From Candidatus Kryptobacter tengchongensis (GTDB lineage: Bacteria > Bacteroidota > Ignavibacteria > Kryptoniales > Kryptoniaceae): DNA of 64,000 nt. The notes under the pieces were generated by a model that was given only the letters and a program-made list of their open reading frames with translations, did no database searches and had not been told where the DNA came from. Shown in pieces: positions 45,269 through 54,012 of this stretch. Position numbers and translations under genes: made by a program. Every line of letters begins with the position of its first letter. The first letter of the stretch is position 1. The stretch is from positions 124,001 to 188,000 of the forward strand of contig FAON01000008.1 in the NCBI GenBank assembly GCA_001485605.1. The letters are read 5' to 3'.

Positions 45269-45661
45269 ATGGCTGTAATTTCATATGATGCTGTTGGGAG
45301 AAGAAAAACATCCGTCGCAAGGGTTCGCTTGATCCCTGGCACAGGGAAGATAATTGTAAATAAAAGGGAGTTTGAGAATTATTTCCCAATTGAGGCACAT
45401 AGGGTTGATGTAGTTCAACCTCTTGTTGTGACAAATACACTTGGGCAATTTGATGTGATCGCAAATGTTAAGGGCGGTGGCTTAACAGGTCAAGCAGGCG
45501 CAATTCGGCTTGGGATAGCCAGAGCCCTTTTAAAAGTTGATGAAACATATAGAAAAATTTTAAGACAGTATGGACTTTTGACTAGAGACCCGAGGATGGT
45601 TGAGCGTAAGAAGTATGGACAGCCAAAGGCAAGAAAAAGATTCCAATTCTCAAAGAGATAA
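45269..45661 (+). CDS. rpsI: 30S ribosomal protein S9
   Basis: A 130-residue small-subunit protein. It begins [19 protein letters not shown], contains [20 protein letters not shown], and ends in the basic tail [17 protein letters not shown] that reaches the P-site tRNA. Complete; followed by a structured leader for the next operon. Confidence 0.97.
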   Translation: MAVISYDAVGRRKTSVARVRLIPGTGKIIVNKREFENYFPIEAHRVDVVQPLVVTNTLGQFDVIANVKGGGLTGQAGAIRLGIARALLKVDETYRKILRQYGLLTRDPRMVERKKYGQPKARKRFQFSKR

Positions 45662-45678
45662 ACTTAATAATTACACAT

Positions 45679-45763
45679 ACTCTCCGAGTCCCATATTAAA
45701 TGGGATAATCTTTGCGGAGGTGTTCGGAATTTGCTCCGAATCCCGCAAAGATGTGAGGAGAGT
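45679..45763 (+). promoter_or_regulatory. Structured three-way-junction leader before rpsB
   Basis: ACTCTCC (45679-45685) pairs with GGAGAGT (45757-45763), enclosing two arms: a hairpin TCCCAT/ATGGGA (45689-45694 / 45700-45705), and a second arm CTTTGCGG/CCGCAAAG (45710-45717 / 45743-45750) that carries an inner stem TTCGGA/TCCGAA (45723-45728 / 45735-45740). All stems are perfectly complementary. Its place 40 nt before rpsB suggests an autoregulatory leader bound by a ribosomal protein, probably S2. There is no T-tract, so a translational mechanism is more likely than attenuation. Confidence 0.7.
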
Positions 45764-45802
45764 AGAGGATAAACCAAAAACAAAAATGGAGGAAAAATTT
45801 TT

Positions 45803-46525
45803 ATGCCGAGAGTTGAGCTTCAGCAGTTACTTGAAGCGGGAGTTCATTTCGGGCATTTAACCCGCCGGTGGAATCCGAAGATGAAACCGTTTATTTTTAT
45901 GGAGAAAAATGGTATCCACATTATTGATTTGAAAAAAACCCAAGAATATCTTGATATCGCTTGTGAAGAAGTTAAAAAGATTATATTGCAAGGGAAGCAG
46001 GTTCTATTTGTTGGTACAAAAAAACAGGCGAGGGAAATTATAAGAACCGAAGCCGAGAGAGCTGGGATGCCCTATGTAATTGAGAGATGGCTTGGTGGAA
46101 CTTTGACGAATTTCGTCACAATAAGAAAAAGCGTTAAGAAATTGCAGAACATTGAGAAAATGGAAGCAGATGGCACAATTGATGAATTAACGAAAAAAGA
46201 AAGATTGAGAATCCTACGTGAAAAAGAGAAATATCAAAAGATCCTTGGCGGTATAAGAGATATGGTGACATTGCCGGGGGCAATTTATGTGGTTGACATT
46301 AAGAAAGAACATATTGCGGTTTCAGAAGCAAGAAAATTAAATATCCCAATTTTTGCAATGCTTGATACGAATTGTGATCCCGATTTGGTTGATTATCCGA
46401 TACCTGCAAACGATGACGCAATTAAATCAATTCAACTTATCACAAAAGTTTTCACTGACGCAATTCTTGAAGCCAAAACGGTTATTGAATCTGAAAGATC
46501 TCTTGTTGAAGCTGAACGAAAATAA
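45803..46525 (+). CDS. rpsB: 30S ribosomal protein S2
   Basis: A 240-residue protein with the S2 signatures [45 protein letters not shown] and [25 protein letters not shown] lies upstream of the ATG. It forms the usual rpsB-tsf operon, followed by pyrH and frr. A structured leader precedes it. Confidence 0.97.
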   Translation: MPRVELQQLLEAGVHFGHLTRRWNPKMKPFIFMEKNGIHIIDLKKTQEYLDIACEEVKKIILQGKQVLFVGTKKQAREIIRTEAERAGMPYVIERWLGGTLTNFVTIRKSVKKLQNIEKMEADGTIDELTKKERLRILREKEKYQKILGGIRDMVTLPGAIYVVDIKKEHIAVSEARKLNIPIFAMLDTNCDPDLVDYPIPANDDAIKSIQLITKVFTDAILEAKTVIESERSLVEAERK

Positions 46526-46550
46526 AAACAAAAATTTGAAGGGCTGAAAA

Positions 46551-47156
46551 ATGGAAATAACCCTTGAGCAAATAAAAGCGCTACGCGAGAAAACCGGAGC
46601 AGGTATAATGGATTGCAAAAAAGCACTTATGGAAACAAATGGAGATATTGAGAAAGCAATAGAATATCTAAGAAAGAGAGGTGCATCTGTTCTTGAGAAA
46701 CATGCAAACAGGGAAACGAAACAGGGACTTATTGAAGCTTATATACATGCAGGTGGAAGAGTTGGCGCAATTGTTGAAATTAACTGTGAGACTGATTTTG
46801 TCGCAAGGACTGAGGAATTTAAACAGTTGGCTCGTGATATAGCAATGCAAATAACAGCAATGAACCCAAAGGTTGTTAGCAGAGAGCAATTGCCTGAAGA
46901 AATAGTGAAAAAGGAATTTGAAATTTATAAAGAGCAGGCACTTGCAGAGGGTAAACCTGAAGATGTAGCAGAAAAAATCGCGCAGGGAAAACTTGAGAAG
47001 TTCTTTGAGGAAGTGTGTCTACTTGATCAACCATTTATAAAAGATCAAGGCAAAACCGTGAGAGATTTGATCCATGAAGCTGCTGCTAAGTTTGGTGAAA
47101 ACATAGTGATAAGGCGATTTGTGAGATATTACCTTGGGGAAAGCGTTGAGAGATAA
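46551..47156 (+). CDS. tsf: Elongation factor Ts (short form)
   Basis: Guanine-nucleotide exchange factor for EF-Tu. The 201-residue protein has the UBA-like N-terminus (LREKTGAGIMDCKKAL), the exchange motif INCETDFVARTEEF and the C-terminal core with CLLDQPFIKD. It is about 80 residues shorter than E. coli EF-Ts because one core subdomain is reduced, as in Thermus and other bacteria. A strong terminator follows. Confidence 0.96.
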   Translation: MEITLEQIKALREKTGAGIMDCKKALMETNGDIEKAIEYLRKRGASVLEKHANRETKQGLIEAYIHAGGRVGAIVEINCETDFVARTEEFKQLARDIAMQITAMNPKVVSREQLPEEIVKKEFEIYKEQALAEGKPEDVAEKIAQGKLEKFFEEVCLLDQPFIKDQGKTVRDLIHEAAAKFGENIVIRRFVRYYLGESVER

Positions 47157-47188
47157 AAAGGTCTCAGGTTTCTCTGAGACCTTTTTTT
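47155..47188 (+). terminator. Rho-independent terminator after tsf
   Basis: AAAGGTCTCAG and CTGAGACC(TTT) form a perfect stem (arms 47158-47167 and 47174-47183) followed by a run of T. Confidence 0.93.
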
Positions 47189-47216
47189 ATGCTTGAAAAT
47201 AAAAATCTAAGTCAAA

Positions 47217-47960
47217 ATGCCTCAACAACCAGTTTATAAAAGAATTCTTCTAAAGGTCAGTGGGGAAGCTTTAATGGGAGATCGCGGATATGGAATTGAT
47301 CCAGTGGTTTTGAATAGATTCGCTGATGAAATTAAAGAAGTTCATGAACTTGGTGTTCAAATTGGAATTGTCATAGGCGGTGGCAATATATATAGGGGAG
47401 TTGATGCAGTTGCTGAGGGAATTGATAAAGTTGTCGGGGATCAAATGGGTATGCTTGCGACCGTTATTAATGCACTTGCTTTACAGAGCGTTCTTGAGAA
47501 AAAAGGTGTTATGACGCGACTTCAAACCGCGATTGTGATGGAGCAGATAGCAGAACCATTTATAAGAAGAAGAGCAATAAGACACCTTGAAAAGGGTAGG
47601 ATTGTTATATTTGCCGCTGGGACTGGAAACCCCTACTTTACAACAGATACAGCTGCAGCGTTGAGGGCAATTGAGATAAAAGCTGATGTCATTTTGAAAG
47701 GAACTCGGGTTGATGGAATTTATGACTCTGACCCTGAGAAAAATCCTTCCGCCGTAAAATTTGACCAAATTTCTTATCTTGATATTTTAAAACTTGACCT
47801 GAAGGTTATGGATTTAACAGCCATTACACTTTGTCGTGAAAATAGTCTACCGATAATAGTTTTTAACATGAACACACCTGGAAACCTTAAGCGTATAGTT
47901 CTTGGGGAAAATGTTGGAACAAAAGTTGTACATGTAAATGAGGTTTCCTCAGAAAGGTAA
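47217..47960 (+). CDS. pyrH: Uridylate kinase
   Basis: Phosphorylates UMP to UDP. The 247-residue amino-acid-kinase-fold protein has [47 protein letters not shown] and the nucleotide-binding [17 protein letters not shown]. It sits between tsf and frr as in most bacteria. A hairpin terminator lies upstream, so it may have its own promoter in the 47189-47216 gap or rely on read-through. Confidence 0.96.
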   Translation: MPQQPVYKRILLKVSGEALMGDRGYGIDPVVLNRFADEIKEVHELGVQIGIVIGGGNIYRGVDAVAEGIDKVVGDQMGMLATVINALALQSVLEKKGVMTRLQTAIVMEQIAEPFIRRRAIRHLEKGRIVIFAAGTGNPYFTTDTAAALRAIEIKADVILKGTRVDGIYDSDPEKNPSAVKFDQISYLDILKLDLKVMDLTAITLCRENSLPIIVFNMNTPGNLKRIVLGENVGTKVVHVNEVSSER

Positions 47961-47980
47961 AAACAAAGTGGTTTTAAGCC

Positions 47981-48553
47981 ATGGGCACGCCATCAACAAT
48001 ACCTGAAATACTTAAAGATGCTGAAGAAAGGATGAAAAAATCGGTTGAGATAACAAGGCAGGAACTCGCAAGGATAAGAACTGGCAAGGCAACAACCGCT
48101 TTACTTGACGGAATTAAGGTAGATTATTATGGACAGCATTTACCTATTAACAAGGTTGCAACCGTAAGCGTAACTGATCCACATACCTTGACCGTCACAC
48201 CTTGGGACAAATCTCTGATACCTGTAATTGAAAAAGCAATACTTACATCCGACCTTGGATTAAATCCGACAAATGATGGCAATGTTATACGAATTCCAAT
48301 CCCACCTTTAACCGAGGAGAGGAGGAAGGAAATTGTTAAACTTGTTAGGAAATTCGGGGAAGAGGGAAAGGTTGCGATAAGAAATGTTAGAAGAGATGCA
48401 AACGAGCATTTGAGAAGAATTGAAAAGGAGCAACATATCTCAGAAGATGAAAGAAAAAGAGCGGAAGAGCAGGTTCAAAAGTTAACAGATAAATATATAA
48501 AGGAAGTTGATCTGCTTCTTGAGCAGAAAGAAAAGGAGATAATGAGCTTTTAA
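47981..48553 (+). CDS. frr: Ribosome recycling factor
   Basis: A 190-residue two-domain tRNA mimic that splits post-termination ribosomes with EF-G. Motifs: RTGKATTALLDGIKVDYYGQ, the ARTI-like IRIPIPPLTEERRKEIVKLV (residues about 107-126) and VRRDANEHLRRIEKE. It is 20 nt after pyrH and 11 nt before the cyclo-ligase gene, so the three are probably one operon. Confidence 0.96.
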   Translation: MGTPSTIPEILKDAEERMKKSVEITRQELARIRTGKATTALLDGIKVDYYGQHLPINKVATVSVTDPHTLTVTPWDKSLIPVIEKAILTSDLGLNPTNDGNVIRIPIPPLTEERRKEIVKLVRKFGEEGKVAIRNVRRDANEHLRRIEKEQHISEDERKRAEEQVQKLTDKYIKEVDLLLEQKEKEIMSF

Positions 48554-48564
48554 AGATTTATTTT

Positions 48565-49143
48565 ATGTCCCCATCCAAAAAAACGATAAGAGAGCAAATT
48601 TTATCAATTCGGAACTCACTTGATCCAGATGAAGCAAGAAAGAAAAGCAGATTGATTTTTCAAAATTTAAAAACCTTGTCAGTTTTTAACGACGCAAAAA
48701 CAGTTCATACCTATGTTTCTTCAAAAAAGAATGAGGTTGATACAATTGAAATTATAAGTTATCTTCTCTCTTCAGGGAAAAAGGTTGTTGTCCCTGTGGT
48801 TGATAAAGAGAAAAAAATCTTGAGGAATTCGGAATTAAAAAGTTTGACCAATCTTAAAAAATCAACATTTGGAATTCTTGAACCAGAGGAAATAATAGAT
48901 GTTGATATAAATGAAATTGATCTCGTTCTTGTGCCAGCGATTGCGGTTGATAGGGTTGGAAATCGTATAGGTTTTGGCGGTGGGTATTATGATAAATTTT
49001 TAAGTCAGGTGAGTTGTCCGAAAATTGCTCTCGTTTACAATTTTCAAATTGTTGATGAGATAAAACCGTCACAAAATGATATTCCGGTTGATTTTATAGT
49101 TACCGAAACTGAAATTATAAATTGCGGGCGCATGAAACAATGA
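48565..49143 (+). CDS. 5-formyltetrahydrofolate cyclo-ligase
   Basis: A 192-residue enzyme that converts 5-formyl-THF to 5,10-methenyl-THF with ATP. Motifs are KKTIREQILSIRNSL at the N-terminus, VHTYVSSKKNEVDT, and the C-terminal LVPAIAVDRVGNRIGFGGGYYDKFL (split at residues about 113-137). In many bacteria this gene (ygfA/fau) is next to zapA and 6S RNA; here it has been separated from them and follows frr. Confidence 0.92.
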   Translation: MSPSKKTIREQILSIRNSLDPDEARKKSRLIFQNLKTLSVFNDAKTVHTYVSSKKNEVDTIEIISYLLSSGKKVVVPVVDKEKKILRNSELKSLTNLKKSTFGILEPEEIIDVDINEIDLVLVPAIAVDRVGNRIGFGGGYYDKFLSQVSCPKIALVYNFQIVDEIKPSQNDIPVDFIVTETEIINCGRMKQ

Positions 49144-49194
49144 GGTGTAAAGCGCCGTATTTAACAGTAAAAACCAACAAAAGTTAATTTAAAA

Positions 49195-49854
49195 ATGAAG
49201 CGACTTTACAAATCAAAGCGTGATAGAATCATTGATGGTGTTTGCGGTGGGATTGGGGAATATCTTGGAATTGACCCAGTTATCGTTAGGATAATTTTCA
49301 TTCTTCTTTTCTTTATGGGTGGTATTGGTTTATTACTTTACATTGCTGGTATGTTGATAATTCCAGTAAATCCTGAGCATAAAGAAGAAAAATTTAAACC
49401 CGAAGAAAAAACACAAACCTCAGGTAGAGGTATACTTTTTATATTCGGTGTGATTTTAATAATTATTGGATTGGGTTTGTTGCTTGAAAACTTGGGATGG
49501 CCGTTCTGGCGCTTTTTTAAAATCGGATTTAATTATGCTTTTCCCGTTTTTCTTATTGCGATTGGGCTGTTTTTAATAATAAATTATGCACGTAAGAAGC
49601 AGGACAGCCAACTTGCTAAAATAGAGGAAGAAAAAACTCAAAATGAAACAGAGTTGGAGAACATGAAACGACTTTTTAGATCAAGGAAAAATCGGATGAT
49701 ATTTGGTGTGTGTGGGGGGCTTGGTGAATATCTTAACACAGATCCAACGGTTGTAAGAATCCTTTGGGTTATACTTGCTATATCCTCGCTTGGAATTGCT
49801 GTATTGCTTTATCTTATCATGGCCATAATTGTCCCAGAAGAGCCAGCGGTTTAA
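49195..49854 (+). CDS. Membrane protein with two PspC domains
   Basis: A 219-residue protein with two PspC domains: one at residues 1-62 (KSKRDRIIDGVCGGIGEYLG) and a second at about 155-218 (RSRKNRMIFGVCGGLGEYLN). Between them are two further TM helices and a short charged linker. PspC domains anchor stress regulators or toxin-like factors in the inner membrane during envelope stress. Both copies keep GVCGG(I/L)GEYL. Having two in one protein suggests an internal duplication. The stop codon overlaps that of the convergent aldehyde dehydrogenase gene. Confidence 0.85.
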   Translation: MKRLYKSKRDRIIDGVCGGIGEYLGIDPVIVRIIFILLFFMGGIGLLLYIAGMLIIPVNPEHKEEKFKPEEKTQTSGRGILFIFGVILIIIGLGLLLENLGWPFWRFFKIGFNYAFPVFLIAIGLFLIINYARKKQDSQLAKIEEEKTQNETELENMKRLFRSRKNRMIFGVCGGLGEYLNTDPTVVRILWVILAISSLGIAVLLYLIMAIIVPEEPAV

Positions 49855-51275
49855 GCAAGGTTAAGCACCATAAGTTTAAGTTCCGTCATTTCTTCAATTG
49901 CATATTTCAAGCCTTCACGACCAAATCCGCTATCTTTAACCCCTCCATAGGGCATATGATCAATTCTATAAGTTGGATAATCATTTATTATCACGCCTCC
50001 AACATCAATTTTCTCAAATGCGTAAAAAATTTTTTTGATATTATTTGTGAAGATCCCTGCTTGAAGTCCATATCTTGAATTGTTGACCATTTGAATTGCC
50101 TCTTCAAATGAATCATATTTTTCAAGGGTTACAACTGGAGCAAATACTTCTTGGCAACTTACCTTCATATCTGGCTTAACATCAATTAGGATGGTTGGTT
50201 CATAAAATGTGTAATTTCTTTTCCCACCTGTTAAGATTTTAGCCCCATTTTTGACTGCTTCGTTAACCCAATTCTCTGTTTTTATTGCTGCATTTTCATC
50301 AACAAGCGGACCAACTATTGTATCTGGTTCAAATGGATTGCCAACTTTTAATTTTTTTGTTTCCTCAACAAAGCGTTTTTCAAATTCAGGGTAGATATCT
50401 TTGTGAACATAAATTCTCTGGACAGCTATACAGGATTGCCCTGCTTGACCGAAAGAGCCAAGGGCGATTCTTTTAACAGCGAAGTCAAGGTTAGCATCTG
50501 GTTCAACCACAACTGCAGCATTTCCACCGAGTTCAAGTGTGACCTTTTTCTTTCCAGCTATATTTTTTAATCTCCAACCAACCTCGCTACTCCCTGTAAA
50601 TGTAACCATTTTTATTCGTTCATCTCTTACGAGAAGCTCAATTTCATCAGATTTGCAAGGGACGAGGTTAAATCCACCAGCTGGATAACCAGATTTTTCA
50701 ATTATTTCAGCAAGCATTATGCTCACGATGGGTGCTTGAGAAGATGGTTTTAGAATTATTGCATTTCCGCTGGCTATCGCTGGGGCAACCTTATGGGCAA
50801 CAAGATTCAGCGGGAAGTTGAACGGAGTTATGGCAAGTATGATTCCGATTGGAAATCTTTTAACAAGCCCTAATCTTTTTTCTGAATGAGATGCTAAATC
50901 AAGTGGTATGATTTCACCATTAATTCTTTTTGCTTCCTCACTTGCGATTTTGAATGTGAAAATTGCTCTATCAACCTCTGCTCGCGAGAAAGTTATTGGC
51001 TTTCCCATTTCCCTTGTTATCATCTGGGCAAAATCTTCACGGCGTTTTGCTATTTCATTTGAGATAAATTCAAGTATTTCAGCTCTTTTGTGGGATGGGA
51101 TTTCTTTTGTTTTTTCAAAAGCGTTTTGCGCTGAGATGACAGCATCTTCAAGATCATCTGGCGAAGCAAGATAAACTTCGCCAGCAATTTCCCCGTTGAA
51201 GGGGCTTTTGATTTGGATTTTTCTTGGAGAAGTTCTCCATTCACCATTGATGAAAAATTTATATTCAGTGACCAT
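49851..51275 (-). CDS. NAD(P)-dependent aldehyde dehydrogenase
   Basis: A 474-residue member of the ALDH superfamily. The substrate-pocket and catalytic motifs are present: ITPFNFPLNLVAHKVAPA, KPSSQAPIVS, FTGSSEVGWRL, the general base glutamate in VTLELGGNAAVVV and the catalytic cysteine in GQAGQSCIAVQRI. The sequence resembles the lactaldehyde/GapN-like group, but aldehyde preference cannot be read from it. The start at 51275 gives the family N-terminus (KFFINGEWR) and lies 19 nt after the proS stop; a longer version from 51305 would overlap proS. Confidence 0.88.
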   Translation of the reverse strand: MVTEYKFFINGEWRTSPRKIQIKSPFNGEIAGEVYLASPDDLEDAVISAQNAFEKTKEIPSHKRAEILEFISNEIAKRREDFAQMITREMGKPITFSRAEVDRAIFTFKIASEEAKRINGEIIPLDLASHSEKRLGLVKRFPIGIILAITPFNFPLNLVAHKVAPAIASGNAIILKPSSQAPIVSIMLAEIIEKSGYPAGGFNLVPCKSDEIELLVRDERIKMVTFTGSSEVGWRLKNIAGKKKVTLELGGNAAVVVEPDANLDFAVKRIALGSFGQAGQSCIAVQRIYVHKDIYPEFEKRFVEETKKLKVGNPFEPDTIVGPLVDENAAIKTENWVNEAVKNGAKILTGGKRNYTFYEPTILIDVKPDMKVSCQEVFAPVVTLEKYDSFEEAIQMVNNSRYGLQAGIFTNNIKKIFYAFEKIDVGGVIINDYPTYRIDHMPYGGVKDSGFGREGLKYAIEEMTELKLMVLNLA

Positions 51276-51294
51276 GGCTGTAGATGTGTTAATT

Positions 51295-52992
51295 TTATAA
51301 CTCAAGAATTTCTTTTATCTTCTGAACGACATCTTCAAGGTTTATTAATATTCTTTGACCCGACTTTCTTATCTTTATTTCAACCTGGTTATTTTTTAAA
51401 TTTCTCTCGCTTACAATTACCTGCAAAGGCATTCCAAGTAGATCAGCGTCTTTAAACTTAAACCCAGGGCTTACATCCATTCTATCATCATAAATTGTTT
51501 CAATTTTTTCCCTGTTGAATTTTTCATAAAGTTTATCAGCTGTTTCAACGACAACTGGGTTTTCTGTATTTACAGATATTAGATGAACATGAAATGGTGC
51601 GATCGCTTTATCCCAAATTATCCCATTTTCATCATGATTTTGTTCAATATGACAGGCGATTATTCTTTCAACGCCGATGCCGTAACTTCCCATAATTATT
51701 GGTTTTTCTTGTCCATTCTCATCAAGAAAGGTTGCTTTCATTGATTCAGAGTATTTCGTTCCAAGTTTAAATATGTGTCCAATTTCAATCGCATTGACAA
51801 TTCTTAACGGATTTCCGCAGTTGACACAGGGTTCACCCGCTTCAACTTTTCTCAAATCAAAATATCCATCAACTTTGACATCTCGTTCCATATCAATGTT
51901 TGCTATGTGATAGTCGTCTTTATTTGCTCCACTTATTAAGTTATTTGCCCCTTTCAATCGGGCGTCAGCTATAATTTTAAAGTTTTTCAATCCAATTGGT
52001 CCAATTGAACCTGCATTAGCTCCTGTTAAATTTTTTAATTCATCTGGTTCCATTGGAGTTATTTCACCGCCACCAAGTGCTTTTAGAAGTTTTGCTTCAA
52101 CAAGTTGGTCATTGCCGAGCATTAAAATCAAGACAGGTTGTCCATTATGTTTGTAGACAAGCGATTTAGCCAGTATATCTGTTGGGACATTTAAAAATTG
52201 AGCCAGTTCATTTATCGTTCTAACATTTGGGGTATAAATTTCTTCAAGTGGTTTGCTTTCGGGATATCTTTTTGCTGGTGGAACGTTTGATTGAGCTATT
52301 TCTGTATTTGCAGCATAACCACATTTATCACATAAAACAACGGTATCTTCTCCATATGGTGATTCAACCATAAATTCTTCAGATGCGGAGCCACCCATTG
52401 CTCCAGTTGAAGCACCAACGATGAAAAATTTTAGCCCACACCTTGTGTAAATTTTTATGTATGCTTGTTTATGAAGTTCGTAAGATTTATCAAGCCCTTC
52501 CCATGAGGCATCAAGACTGTATGAATCTTTCATTATAAATTGTCTTCCTCTTATAACTCCACTCCTTGGGCGAGGTTCATTTCTAAACTTAGTTTGAATT
52601 TGATACCATATCTGGGGTAAATCTTTATACGATTTTATATGGTGCTTTGCGATAAGGCAAATAACCTCTTCATGTGTGGGTGCCAAAACAAGAGGTCTAT
52701 TTTTCAATTGAAAGATCACATCACCGAAATCGCGTAATCTACCAGTTTCCTCCCATAGTTCAATTGGATTTAAAGCAGGAAGGTGAAATTCTTGCCCACC
52801 AATAGCATCCATTTCTTCGCGAATTATTTGCATAACTTTTTTTGCAACTCTCCATCCAAGTGGAAGAAAAGAATAAACTCCGGCTGCAAGTGGTCGAACA
52901 AGTCCGGCTCTTATCATCAGCTTATGGCTTGGCATGGTTGCATCAGAAGGATCCTCTTTCAAAGTTGGAACAAACCCAGAAGATAACCTCAT
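51295..52992 (-). CDS. proS: Prolyl-tRNA synthetase (bacterial type with editing domain)
   Basis: A 565-residue class II synthetase. Motif 2 region QTKFRNEPRPRSGVIRGRQFIMKD, the INS editing domain (about 220-385, with VYKHNGQPVLILMLGNDQL), motif 3 GSYGIGVERIIAC and the anticodon-binding domain at the C-terminus are all present. The INS insertion marks the ProS type found in most bacteria and removes mischarged Ala-tRNA-Pro. It lies 80 nt after the small membrane-protein gene. Confidence 0.96.
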   Translation of the reverse strand: MRLSSGFVPTLKEDPSDATMPSHKLMIRAGLVRPLAAGVYSFLPLGWRVAKKVMQIIREEMDAIGGQEFHLPALNPIELWEETGRLRDFGDVIFQLKNRPLVLAPTHEEVICLIAKHHIKSYKDLPQIWYQIQTKFRNEPRPRSGVIRGRQFIMKDSYSLDASWEGLDKSYELHKQAYIKIYTRCGLKFFIVGASTGAMGGSASEEFMVESPYGEDTVVLCDKCGYAANTEIAQSNVPPAKRYPESKPLEEIYTPNVRTINELAQFLNVPTDILAKSLVYKHNGQPVLILMLGNDQLVEAKLLKALGGGEITPMEPDELKNLTGANAGSIGPIGLKNFKIIADARLKGANNLISGANKDDYHIANIDMERDVKVDGYFDLRKVEAGEPCVNCGNPLRIVNAIEIGHIFKLGTKYSESMKATFLDENGQEKPIIMGSYGIGVERIIACHIEQNHDENGIIWDKAIAPFHVHLISVNTENPVVVETADKLYEKFNREKIETIYDDRMDVSPGFKFKDADLLGMPLQVIVSERNLKNNQVEIKIRKSGQRILINLEDVVQKIKEILEL

Positions 52993-53072
52993 TTAGGGTC
53001 TTATTTTTGTTTTTAAATTGTAATATTTTTTCAAATTTTACTAATTGCGAAGAAAAAATCAAAGAATGGAGC

Positions 53073-53204
53073 TCAACCAACTTTTGTTTGGAGATGCCAT
53101 ACAAGGTATAAAAGCACAAGCGTGAAAATAATGTAAAGAATATAGATAAAATTTGAGAAGAATTCTTTAAAAAGAGCCCAGATCTCGGCAAATGATTCCT
53201 TCAT
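53073..53204 (-). CDS. Small membrane protein (43 residues)
   Basis: A short gene of 44 codons. The translation is a charged N-terminus (MKESFAEIWALFKEFF) followed by one strongly hydrophobic helix (IYILYIIFTLVLLYLVW) and a short polar tail. Its ATG overlaps the stop codon of pyrF by ATGA, the classic arrangement for coupled translation, which is the main evidence that it is real. I do not recognise the family. It lies before proS in the same operon. Function is unknown. Confidence 0.6.
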   Translation of the reverse strand: MKESFAEIWALFKEFFSNFIYILYIIFTLVLLYLVWHLQTKVG

Positions 53205-54010
53205 ATGTTTTCCAAAATTTTGTTTATTTTTTCTTTAAATTCCACCGCTTTTTCCCTTGCCTTTTGAGCAAAATTTTTGGAATTTGAGGCATAAATAATT
53301 GCACGACTTACATTTATAAGAGCAATTTTATCTTTGTTAACCCCATATTTCAACGCAAGTTCAAGATTCCCTTTTTGCTCTCCAATTCCCGGTATTAAAA
53401 ACAATGTTTCATCGGATAATTCACGAACAAGTTTTATGTCTTCTCCTTTCGTTGCCCCAACAACAAAACCAAGATTTTTAAACTTTGAACTTATAAATCT
53501 TTCTGCAATATGTTGGAAAACAAATTTATCAGCACATTTTAGATATTGAAAGTCAAAAGCTCCCTGATTTGTGCTTAAAACCACAACGAACACAAATTTA
53601 TCCTCAAACTTTACAAATGGTTCAATTGATTCAACTCCAAAATATGGATTAACTGTGATTGCATCTGCCCCAAGTTCAACAAACAAACTTTTTGCATACA
53701 TTTCGTTAGTTGAGCGTACATCACCACGCTTTGAATCAAGGATAACAGGTATATCTTTAGGGATTGCATCAATTGTTAATTTTAAAATTTCAAATCCACG
53801 GGCACCAAGCGCCTCATAAAATGCGGTGTTAATTTTATAAGCACAAACAACATCGTAAGTTGCTTCAATTATATTGCGATTGAACTCCAAAATAGAATTA
53901 ATTGATTTTGGAAAATTATTTGGAATTTTTTCAATGTTGGTATCAAGCCCAATGCAAAGAAGGGAATTATTTTTTGCAAGTGCTTTTTTGAGTTTATAAA
54001 TAAAATCCAT
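53201..54010 (-). CDS. pyrF: Orotidine 5'-phosphate decarboxylase (group 2)
   Basis: Last step of UMP synthesis. The 269-residue TIM-barrel protein has LLCIGLDTNIEKIP at the N-terminus, the catalytic loop PVILDSKRGDVRSTNEMY (K-x-x-D array), and TVNPYFGVESIEPF, VLSTNQGA and VGATKGED blocks typical of group 2 (PyrF type 2). The ATG at 54010 is used; a TTG at 54016 overlaps the upstream gene's stop. The downstream small gene overlaps its stop codon. Confidence 0.93.
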   Translation of the reverse strand: MDFIYKLKKALAKNNSLLCIGLDTNIEKIPNNFPKSINSILEFNRNIIEATYDVVCAYKINTAFYEALGARGFEILKLTIDAIPKDIPVILDSKRGDVRSTNEMYAKSLFVELGADAITVNPYFGVESIEPFVKFEDKFVFVVVLSTNQGAFDFQYLKCADKFVFQHIAERFISSKFKNLGFVVGATKGEDIKLVRELSDETLFLIPGIGEQKGNLELALKYGVNKDKIALINVSRAIIYASNSKNFAQKAREKAVEFKEKINKILENI

Positions 54011-54012
54011 CT

